Notes under the pieces: model-generated | The model's input: only the letters and a program-made list of their open reading frames with translations | The model's database searches: none | What the model was told of the DNA's origin: nothing | In this document: one piece after another, positions 56,601 through 64,000 of the stretch | How the letters are laid out: each line of letters begins with the position of its first letter | Numbering within the stretch: position 1 is the first letter of the stretch | Made by a program: the position numbers and the translations under genes | Source of the DNA: Acanthochromis polyacanthus | Lineage: Eukaryota; Chordata; Actinopteri; Pomacentridae | Assembly: GCF_021347895.1 (NCBI RefSeq) | Contig: NC_067113.1 | Coordinates: 5,066,251 to 5,130,250 of the forward strand | Reading direction: 5' to 3' | Length of the DNA stretch: 64,000 bases

Positions 56601-56984
56601 TCCACAATTGTTTTTTCCCCATACAAACATTGCTCCATTGATTAATATCACTCAAATACAAGGCAGGTCAAAGGTCGTAAAGGTGATTTTCTTTTGTCCA
56701 AACAAAAATAAAATGCACAGTCGCATTACATAAAAATACATTAACAAAACATTTCTTGACTTAAAATAAAAAGACAAAAAAAAAAACATGCAAGTACAAT
56801 GTTTACACATGAACACTAAATAATTGACAAGATGGAATTAAGGTGCAAACAACTATTGACAGTACATTTGGTTACTGTAAAACATTGCTGAACAAAAATG
56901 AAAACGTGCAACTAGTAGAGTGTATATCCACATGTACAGAACATAAATGACAAGCTATGTCATTAAGATGAAGACAATTATTAT
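56601..56984. other. No gene recognised
   Basis: G-poor, A-rich flank between the repeated unit and the hAT fragment. Confidence 0.5.
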
Positions 56985-57690
56985 TGATAGTAACTTCAAC
57001 TGTAAAACACTGCGCAAACACAAAAATTGCATTTGGGGTTTGAAGCCATGGCTTTGGATTTTAGCACAAATGGTGTGATGGCTATACTGACACACTGATG
57101 GAAGTGTTCATTCGTACATCTACCGCGGTACTGTTTCTTCACAATGTTCACTGTGGAAAAGGCAGAGTCACAGCAGTACGTTGAGCCAAACATTGTGACA
57201 GTAAGAACTGCAATCTTATGCAGCTGTGGGGAATTTGCTGCAATTACCGTCTTTGTCCAGAAGGGGATGCTGTTACACTGAGGCTTACTCTTGCCCTCTG
57301 TAAGTGCAAGGTGATCCTCTGGAAGTGCAAACATTTTTCCTGCAGGTCAATCAACTCACCTTGCAGTGTAGCAGCCAAGGCCCATGGGAAGATTTTTTGT
57401 GCTTCTGCAGAGAACTCACTAACATTTCTGAGCAGTAATGTGTTGTCGATCAACAACAGGAATTGCTTTCCTAATATGAAGTCATCAAGGCAAGCCTTGA
57501 AATTGCCAAACAGCTTCTCCGAAAATTCAACTTGAAACTGGCCATTTCCCTCTCCCTTGGTCTGTTCCAGACGTTTAGGGAAGGACAGCAGTTCCTCCTG
57601 TACGTACAAATTCAAAGGAAATAAGGAACACTGCTTAAAAAAACAAACAAAAAAAACAACAACTAACAAGTCAGTATGTTTCTGCACCTA
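56985..57690 (-). pseudogene. hAT transposase C-terminal fragment (ZBED/SCAND3-like)
   Basis: Minus frames give EFSEKLFGNFKACLDDFI, LALTEGKSKPQCNSIPFW and the dimerisation core TMFGSTYCCDSAFSTVNIVK with YRGRCTNEHFHQCVSIAI, comparable to the CE.AFS.M...K...R..LT.EHL block of hAT proteins related to SCAND3/GTF2IRD2. Two frames overlap near 57,300, indicating a shift. No N-terminal half, BED finger or element ends found. Distinct from hAT-A/B. Confidence 0.7.
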
Positions 57691-57924
57691 AAATAGATTG
57701 ACTGGAATACAATAAGTGTGTGGTAGACAATCCACGAATAGGTCGATTTCAAGGAAATGCACCTCGCGATGCACGTCCAATGTTCCCTGTATTTCTCGTC
57801 ATATTTTTTATTTAATAGAATATTAACGATTTTTTTTGTACTGAAAATGGCTGTAATTGACTGCAGCTTAAAGGGTTAAGTATTTTGTAACTTTATTATT
57901 TGAAATTAGAAGTAAATAAAATGT

Positions 57925-58317
57925 ATGTGTATTTGTGCAGGCACTTCAGCCACCAATACCAAAGCCAAAGCCACCATTCAGGCAACAGCTGATTATTTAG
58001 GAGTAAACCTGTTTACTTTCTGTGATGATCGCTGGCTTGAATATAGATCCAACAACACGTTGTTTGCAAATCAGGGAGTGTATTTACACAACTGCAATGG
58101 TAACCATTTTGAGACTGTTTGTGTACAACGACCTCAAATGCATGGTTGTTATGGTTACTGCAGTGTGACCTTTGGTAGTTGTAGAGTTTCTGATTTAAAA
58201 CAGAGTGGACATAAAAATAGTGTTTTTGATGTTGACAGTTACAGTGCAAATGCATGTTCTGTAGTGGATTTGGTTAAAGAGAATGTAGCAGTGGTACTGA
58301 CCTTGCCAGCAAGTTGA
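57925..58317 (+). pseudogene. Helitron OTU-like domain, second half (copy 1)
   Basis: TSATNTKAKATIQATADYLG, VNLFTFCDDRWLEYRSNN, LFANQGVYLHNCNGNHFETV then CVQ: the second half of the OTU (cysteine-protease-fold) domain carried by these Helitrons, with the final NGNHFE holding the catalytic-type His. The first half, with the nucleophile, lies outside this frame. A homologous and more complete segment follows at 59,090-59,575, so the OTU region is present twice. The frame stays open for 130 codons and ends just where the RecQ-bearing insertion begins. Confidence 0.7.
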
Positions 58318-58860
58318 TTTCTCGCGATATTTGTGAGTTCACAAATCTCTCAAGAAACCATCTTGCTCCGCTCCTGCCTTCACTTTTCGTACAGCACCAA
58401 GTTGGTTCGCGGCCAATCATGCAGCAGTATTCGTGTGTGGGGCAGGATAATGAGCGGGATATCCGGGTGTGATGACACCACCAAGCGCCAGTAGATCAAA
58501 ACAAACATGGCAACAGAGGACAACGATCGTGTAGATGCTGCTATTAAGTCAGTTTTAGCTGAATCTCCTATCGCTTCTTTGAAGGAAGAACAATGAGAGG
58601 CGCTTTGCGCATTTCTGGATGGTAAAGATGTTTGTGCTTTTTTACCTACGGGTTTTGGTAAGAGTTTAATCTACCAATTGGCTCCGCTCGTTGTGAAGAT
58701 CCCACGATTGGCTAAAAAAAAAAAAAAAACCTGTCAGAGGCGGGACATACTGTTGCATTGTCCAATCCGTGCCTCTTTCCTCCGAACGGATTTACATGGA
58801 GCGGTCCCAGATTGATATTGTGGAGTACTATCAAGTACTACACAATTATTAATCTGGCTA
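58318..58860 (+). mobile_element. Insertion carrying a RecQ-like helicase N-terminus
   Basis: Starts near CTCGCGATATTTGTGAG. ATG at 58,511 opens MATEDNDRVDAAIKSVLAES, SLKEEQ (then TGA), EALCAFLDGKDVCAFLPTGF, GKSLIYQLAPLVV: a Q motif and Walker A (PTGFGKS) of RecQ/DEAD helicases. It stops in a poly-A tract at 58,714-58,730. Such helicase genes travel in some fish DNA transposons (Kolobok-H-like). The superfamily of this piece is not proven. Confidence 0.6.
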
Positions 58861-59577
58861 TTGTCAGGTTACAGTTGTACAGCAGGATAGTACTGTGTCT
58901 GCAGAAGGCATGGATTGTTCATCACTGTTGAGTGATGTCAGAGAAATATTTACATTTAACTCTTTGTGTAGTGATGTAGCAAAATCACTGTGTACTAACT
59001 TTAATGTGGCATTTAAAAAGATTGATACACATGTAACAACAGTGTGTGGGCCTTTGGGTCCAGTTTGTATGACAGCTAAAATTTAAGAGGATGGTAATAG
59101 TTTTCTTCGAGCAGTTGCTCAGGCTATTTCTGGTTGTGAAAGTAGTCATGGCAAGTTTAGGCGTGCTGTGGTTAAATATATGGAAAATGACAAAAAGCAG
59201 CACATACACTTTGAGGGAACAGGATATAGTTGTACATCTCAGTATATTAAGGAGACAAAAATGAATTATGTAGGACATTGTGCTTCAGACATAGAATTTC
59301 AAGCTACAGCTAATGCTCTTGGAGTGAACATCATGTATAGGGAAGGAGAGTGGATGAAGTACAGTTGCATGAGTACATTGTTCAGTAACCAAGCAATTTA
59401 TTTGAAATGTCATGGCAATACTTCTCAAACAGTTGTGTGTGTCCAACATGGTAATGAGCAGGGTTGTTTTAATTTGTGTAGAGTAGGTAATTCATCTGAC
59501 ATGCAGTATATGTCTAGAAGGAAAGGGAAGGATGTGTCCAAAGAATTGGTTGAAAGCAATACAAATGTGAGTTAGTC
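58861..59577 (+). pseudogene. Helitron N-terminal region with OTU-like domain (copy 2)
   Basis: MSAEGMDCSSLLSDVREIFT (58,895) runs to a stop (TAA, 59,083-59,085) and resumes EDGNSFLRAVAQAISGCESS, NYVGHCASDIEFQATANALG, LFSNQAIYLKCHGNTSQTVV and CVQHGN. In OTU proteases the motif is DGNC; here the nucleophile position is Ser (DGNS), and the C-terminal His found in copy 1 (NGNHFE) is Thr (HGNTSQ). An active protease is therefore not expected even before the stop. The role of OTU domains in Helitrons is unknown. Confidence 0.7.
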
Positions 59578-59856
59578 GTTCAAAATATCTTAAAAATAAG
59601 AGAGCATTTCTGTGGAAGAGTACATATGAAGACAAGGTGTTTAGGAAGGAATAGAAGGAAAGGAAGAAAAGGTCATATACGGAAAAGGACTTGTATCGGG
59701 AGAAGGTCAAACAAAGGATTTTATGATCTTATCGGGAAACTGAAGTATAGGGAGAAGGAAAGAATTTTACGGACATATAGAGAAAATGTGGTACAGTGAA
59801 CCCTCGCTATAATATCACCTTTCATGGCTTCGCTGTTTCATGGATTTTTTTAGTGC

Positions 59857-59892
<36 letters not shown>

Positions 59893-60648
59893 AGTTCATT
59901 GTGTTCTGCATCCTGATTGGCTAAGGGACTGACCAACGTGAACAGTCTCCGCGCCTCGTCTCCTCTGTCATACAGGCCAGCGCTGCCTGCTGTGGAGCGC
60001 TGGATCATTTCTCTCCTTGGTCTCCATGTAGTGAGACACCCTGAAAGACTGAGCCGACAGAGCAGCCTTCTTTTCCCCCGCCGTCAACCGGACAGTGGAC
60101 GTGGTCCCCAGCCGTCTCAGGCCACCGCAGCCGCGCTCCCCAGGAGAAGAGCGCGAGCCTTCCCCACCCCCGACTGCTCCATTTGATTCAGCCGGCCCGC
60201 TCTCTGAGGCAAGAGTACCGCCGCGGCGTCCACCTGGCTGCAGCGCTCCCAAGTGCAGTATTGTATAATAACTGTAAAAAATATAGCTGATTACTTCACG
60301 GATTTCGCCTATTGCGGGTTCTTTTTGGAACGTAACCCCCGTGATAAACGAGGGTTCACTGCATTTAGAAAGGGACATATAGCAAGGATTAAAGAGAAAT
60401 ATCGCTTGAATGCCCTGTATAGGAAACAAGTAAAGCAAAGGAGTATTAGTAAATATGCAGAGGACTTGTTGCATAGGGATCAAGTGAAGCAAAGGCGTAT
60501 AATTAGATATCAATTAAATGAGGTTCACAAAGAGAATGTCAAAGCTGTGAGTAGAAGTAAGTATCATGGAAATCCGGAACATAAGCAATGTGTTATAGCA
60601 GGTACCACTCAAAAAGAAGGCAGACAAGGAGAAGTTACACCACTTTGA
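59578..60648 (+). pseudogene. Helitron basic repeat region, split by a MITE
   Basis: Short Lys/Arg/Tyr-rich repeats of about 20 residues: DLYREKVKQRIL, ALYRKQVKQRSISKYAEDLL, HRDQVKQRRIIRYQLN and VHKENVKAVSRSKYHGNPEH. In related Helitron proteins this kind of repeat lies between the OTU domain and the Cys-rich block. Frame breaks before 59,793; the MITE (59,794-60,361) splits it. The second part is open (60,361-60,648). Confidence 0.65.
59794..60361. mobile_element. pogo/Tigger-like MITE
   Basis: Inverted ends CAGTGAACCCTCG and CGAGGGTTCACTG, the left preceded by TA, the right followed by CA (degraded TA duplication). A poly-T run of about 29 lies at 59,861-59,888 and the centre is GC-rich. 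Interrupts the Helitron repeat region. No gene. Confidence 0.8.
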
Positions 60649-60655
60649 TTTAGTC

Positions 60656-61135
60656 ATGAAACAGTTTTTAGAGAAGGTAAAAGATGGTCTGGATTTTGTG
60701 TGTGTTTGCCATAGATTGTTATTCAGACATCAAGTTTCACAGTGTAGAAGAGATAGTTACAAGAAACGAAAAGTCATAGCTTCAGTTGCAGATGTCTGTG
60801 TTAGTGAAAAGTATCTACACAAATGTAGTGCAGATTGTACAATTCCATGTTGGTGGCTGGCTACAGCTAGAGGTAAGCTGTGGATTTGTTTCAGTTGTAA
60901 TGAAAAGGTTAATAGAGGTCAAATGCCAGCTGAGAGTGCAGTCAACAAATTGGGACTTGATCCTATTCCCCCAGAATTGGCATGTCTAAATAGCCTAGAA
61001 CAACATTTAATAGCATTGCACATTCCATTTTTGAAAATGTTAGCTTCACCTAAAGGTGGGCAAAATGGAGTACATGGACCAGTGACGTGTTCCTGCAAAT
61101 ATTGTGCAGACAAACAATTTGCTGCCACGTTCTAA
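60656..61135 (+). pseudogene. Helitron Cys-rich and DUF6570-like segment
   Basis: Frame of 159 codons: CVCHRLLFRHQVSQCRR, CSADCTIPCWWLATARGKLW, CFSCNEKVNRGQMPAESAVN (paired cysteines, zinc-binding type), then LACLNSLEQHLIALHIPFLK and SPKGGQNGVHGPVTC, the hallmark of the block that precedes the Helitron-like N domain. Continues in the next frame (61,104 onward) after a one-base shift. Confidence 0.75.
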
Positions 61136-61835
61136 TATGGAAGGCTCATTGTTGCCTGTGAAATTGAAGCATAAATTAACTTACAAAGGACATTATGAGT
61201 ACCAATTCATTGACACGATGCACATCAGACAGGCATTACAGTATTTAAAAAGTGTAAATAGGCATTATAAGGATGTAGAGTTTAATGATGAATGGGTCAA
61301 TGCAGTTTGTGTGGAAGAAGATAGTGAAGTAGTGACAAATGAAAGTGATAAAGTAGAAAGTGTAGAAACATCAGCAGATAATGATGAGCTTTTGAATGAT
61401 AGGCAGCAGCATTGCATGTTTCAGGATACGCGTCTCATGCCTGTTGACATTGGTCAAGAAGCACTGAATCAATATTTTGATGGTGTATTGAATATGGCCC
61501 CTGCAGAAGGGAATAATCCCATTAAATTACCTTCTGATTTGGACAATGAAGCTAAATACTTCCCAGTGTTGTTTCCACAGGCCTGCAACACGTATCATAA
61601 AAGCAGGAAGCATCGTTTAACGTTGTCGCGTTATTTTAATAATTGTATTTTACATGCTGATGGTAGGTTTGCTAAGAATGTAGAATACATCTTTTTTGTT
61701 CAGTACATGTCTGAGGTAGAGCAGGTTGTGTCGAATGTTTCGATAGCTTTACATAAAGGAAAAGGAGGTAATAAGTCCCACAAACTTGAAGATCAGGTAA
61801 ATGAAGACTCCTTGAAGAAATTGTTGGAATGTTAG
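61104..61835 (+). pseudogene. Helitron-like N-terminal domain segment, truncated before Rep
   Basis: Frame of 243 codons: KLTYKGHYEYQFIDTMHIRQ, ALQYLKSVNRHYKDVEFND, APAEGNNPIKLPSDLDNEAK, YFPVLFPQACNTYHKSRKHR, LTLSRYFNNCILHADGRFAK and NVEYIFFVQYMSEVEQVVS. These are conserved segments upstream of the Rep HUH nuclease. It ends EDSLKKLLEC at a stop exactly where the Rep domain would begin, so the nuclease is deleted. Confidence 0.8.
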
Positions 61836-61839
61836 TGAC

Positions 61840-63229
61840 ATGTGTATGGCAGCATTTGCATCAGAATATCGGATTCTGAGCAAAAATGACCCCAAAACAC
61901 GGGTCATGTTAAAGAATAAATGTGGTTTTGTGACGAAAAGAACACGAACCAAACCAGCAGGTGTGCGTTATGTGCGCTTTTCAGAAACCAAGAAGCCAGA
62001 AGGGACTGTATTGCTAGATGGTGACAGAAAAACTGAAACATTGTGAAACCGGTGAAGTCAGCTCAGCTTTATACATTTTTCCCCACAAATAAACACGTGA
62101 ATGAGCACAATATGAAGCATTTATTTGACACATGTCCTGAATATGTTGAAATCAATGCTCAAGATTTCGTTAATGATAAGAAAACGGGCAAACTCAAGTT
62201 GTCAGACAAGCATCATGCCAAAGCCTTAAATACATGTTTGGAAGAGGTGCTCTTTTTGGGTAAAGATGCCCAGGTGATGCTGTGTAAAAATATAGATGTT
62301 ACGGATGGTCTTGTAAATGGGGTGTGTGGTACTGTGATGCACATAGTGGAGTCTGACAATAAGAAGTTTCCTCTGAAAGTGCATGTCAAGTTTGATGATG
62401 ATGACATTGGTGCACAAAGGAGGAAACAAACTGCAAATGGGTCAGCAGATTTAGTTGGTTCATCTCCCATAGAACCAAAGGAAGAATGGGCTACCAGTAA
62501 AGGTGGAATGCCCGAGCAATTTCCATTGAAACTTGCCTGGGCTTGTACAGTCCATAAGGTGCAAGGCCTTACTGTTGATACTGCTGTGGTTTGTCTGGAA
62601 AAAGTGTTTGCACCTGGACAGGCTTATGTGGCATTAAGTCGTGTTCGCAGTCTGTCAGGTTTGATAATTCAAGATTTTGATCAGAAACGCATCTACAGTA
62701 GGGCAGATATAAAGGATGCCATGCAGAGTATGCCACAATTTTTGACTGAGGACAGAAGACATGAAATACGTACAGCATGTTTTTCTGTGTTTTTGATGAA
62801 TGTGCAAAATCTAACTGCACACGTCAAAGATTTGATGTTGTGCACACAGAAATTATGGCTTAACTGTATTGCTGTTACAGAAACATGGCTGGCTTTTGGC
62901 TCTTCATTTGACAGTGTTAACATTGACGGTTACACTTTAAATAACAGTCCTCGAAGTGTTGCGTATAACAGTAAGAACCCAGCACTCATAGCATTGAAAG
63001 CCCAACAGCATGGTGGAGTAGGTATTTATAGTGTAAACAATGTGGCATATAATGTCATTGAAGTGCCAGATGTAAATTTGGAATGCTTGGTCTACAACTA
63101 TGTTACTTATGACCTACTGCTTGCGATCATTTATTGCCCACCATCCTATCCCATGTCTTTGTTTAAGAAGCATCTTGGTAAGTTACTTGATTGGCTAAAT
63201 TCATTTCCGCTTTTTCTAAAAAGCGATTA
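61840..63229 (+). pseudogene. Helitron helicase C-terminus and AP-endonuclease start
   Basis: First frame (61,840-62,046): MAAFASEYRILSKNDPKTRV, LKNKCGFVTKRTRTKPAGVR. Second frame (62,043-63,229, 395 codons): AQLYTFFPTNKHVNEHNMKH, VLFLGKDAQVMLCKNIDVTD, LAWACTVHKVQGLTVDTAVV and AYVALSRVRSLSGL, which are the C-terminal helicase motifs (including the QG...VALSR type) of PIF1-like helicases. It continues into CIAVTETWLA and GGVGIYSVNNVAYNVIEVPD, YDLLLAIIYCPPSYP, the beginning of an AP-type endonuclease found in fish Helitrons. Walker A is missing and the endonuclease stops at 63,229. The helicase would unwind DNA for rolling-circle transposition. Confidence 0.8.
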
Positions 63230-63270
63230 ACGACCTCAATGTTTTCCCTTACACAAATTTCATTTTTTAT

Positions 63271-63769
63271 TGTCAGGGTTTGGGGGGTGGTTGAACCCAA
63301 AATGCAAGCACAGAACAGGCAGACGGATTCTCAGAGACGAACCTTTATGTAAAGAAACAAGACTGAGGCAAACCAAACTCCATGCAAAAATCAGTCAATT
63401 TAACCTAAACAAAACAAAGCTCACAAATTAACAAGAACTGCAAATAAACTGGCCATGACATGGCTGCAAGACAAGGGCCTTAATAAACTGAAACCGACAT
63501 GCGGCTGAGTCAGGCTGCTGCGGGAAAGCAGCAGGAGAAAACTTCAGGGTAAGGCCAGGCAGGGGGGAGTTCAGAGTTGTGACAGACCAGAGTGGCTGGT
63601 GGGGAGCCAGTGGGAGCAACAGGGACAATGAGCCAGCAGCAAGTGACGGGGTGAGCCAGGCTATAAATGCTGCTGATTGTTGATTGGGCGCAGCTGTGCT
63701 CAGCAGCTGCGCCCAATCGGCCAGAGCTGACAGCTGGCCAGGAGCACAGAGAAGGGAGGGACCATGACA
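63271..63769 (-). mobile_element. TGTC...GACA LTR-like element, copy 3
   Basis: 499 bp, TGTCAGGGTTTG...CCATGACA, flanked by TTTAT (63,266-63,270 and 63,770-63,774). On minus it begins TGTCATGGTCCCTCCC and ends ...CACCCCCCAAACCCTGACA, like copies 1 and 2. It has a TATA-like CATTTATAG at about 63,663, next to a perfect 15-bp hairpin GATTGGGCGCAGCTG (63,682-63,718). No gene. Confidence 0.75.
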
Positions 63770-63774
63770 TTTAT

Positions 63775-64000
63775 AAAAGGACTGTCTTGTAAATATTACC
63801 AGCCCAATCTCACGAGGATTCGTGAAACTGTCACGTAAGTTTTAGTTTCGGTTTCGTGCGCACCAACACGATTTCGTCATGTTTTTCGTGCCGCTCACCA
63901 CGAAATGCGCACCAATGTATTTTAAACGGCGGACTTTTCGTGCCACTCAGAACGTATTTCAAAAGAATGTGTATATTATATTTTTAATGTAAAACCGTGG
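63775..64000. other. Unassigned repeat-like sequence with CACGAAA words
   Basis: Motifs GATTCGTGAAACTGTCACG, ACACGATTTCGTCATG and TTTTCGTGCC recur within 150 bp, suggesting the end of another element running off the window. No gene. Confidence 0.4.

Larger units (their letters stand above)
57925..63229 (+). mobile_element. Decayed Helitron (OTU + helicase + AP endonuclease type)
   Basis: All pieces read on plus, in the order expected for fish Helitron polyproteins: OTU segments, basic repeats, Cys-rich/DUF6570-like block, Helitron-like N region, helicase C-terminus, AP endonuclease. The HUH Rep endonuclease and helicase N-terminus are deleted at about 61,835. Other elements are inserted at 58,318-58,860 and 59,794-60,361. 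The TC...CTRR termini were not located. Confidence 0.85.

Noticed and set aside
47300..56900. G depletion as the result of APOBEC-type hypermutation
   Set aside because: Hypermutation would convert G to A in one strand of a single retroelement copy and destroy ORFs; here the skew spans unrelated repeats and an open spliced gene.
58511..58720. RecQ fragment as a host helicase gene
   Set aside because: Only the N-terminus is present, with an in-frame TGA, no introns or downstream motifs, and it lies within an insertion in a Helitron.
1..64000. CRISPR arrays, bacterial operons, functional tRNA or rRNA genes
   Set aside because: No regularly spaced repeats with unique spacers, no ribosome-binding sites, no closed tRNA cloverleaf; the only tRNA-like sequences are SINE heads or relics.

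Overview
The window is repeat-dense vertebrate nuclear DNA, almost certainly from a ray-finned (teleost) fish. The evidence is the mixture it holds: L2 and L1 LINEs, a tRNA-derived SINE, Tc1, piggyBac, several hAT types, an ISL2EU-like element, an OTU-domain Helitron with an endonuclease tail, and an env-carrying Gypsy-like retroelement, together with spliced exons (GT/AG) and many AT and GT microsatellites. There are no bacterial-style operons. Most recognisable coding sequence is mobile-element debris. Only the Tc1 transposase and one small spliced gene (49,505-50,865) read open over their full recognisable length.

0-16 kb is a stack of insertions. An internally deleted piggyBac (731-1,925) lies left of a hAT element (hAT-B). 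hAT-B was split by a sister hAT (hAT-A, 2,626-9,293), whose BED-finger region took a TGTC...GACA LTR-like element (5,659-8,670), which in turn took a further hAT (6,156-8,504). Each of these three insertions has a perfect target-site duplication. hAT-B then meets a 5'-truncated L1 (10,037-12,570, itself carrying a hAT MITE) and an L2 (12,571-16,157, minus) split by a SINE and a Harbinger-like element with a Myb/SANT exon.

16-38 kb: a minus-strand Gypsy-like element with gag, protease, RT, RNase H, integrase and env (17,958-26,640), an unassigned stretch, a degenerate AT-rich minisatellite (29.99-30.67 kb), a second piggyBac (31.84-33.5 kb), a MITE with TSD (33,528-33,760), an internally deleted second copy of the Gypsy family (34.49-36.64 kb) and a CCCATGTGGG-rich array (37.05-37.26 kb).

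38-57 kb holds the most gene-like material. A DUF4806-type gene on the minus strand (38,059-40,797) has intact splice sites but is broken by a frameshift and a stop. Next come three paralogous copies of a small unrecognised gene: a decayed one on minus (42,885-41,729), a partial one on plus (47,438-48,137) and an open 178-codon one on plus (49,505-50,865). Their central exons are 223, 220 and 226 nt with identical phases. A Tc1 element (45,270-46,891) sits between the two orientations. From 47 to 57 kb the plus strand is strikingly G-poor and contains a three-fold diverged repeat, one copy split by another TGTC...GACA element that carries an ISL2EU-like insertion.

57-64 kb: a hAT fragment, then a decayed Helitron (57.9-63.23 kb) with two OTU segments, a basic repeat region, a cysteine-rich/DUF6570-like segment, a Helitron-like N segment, a helicase C-terminus and an AP-endonuclease start. 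The Rep domain and the helicase N-terminus are deleted. A RecQ-like fragment and a pogo-like MITE are inserted, and a third TGTC...GACA element (63,271-63,769) closes the window.
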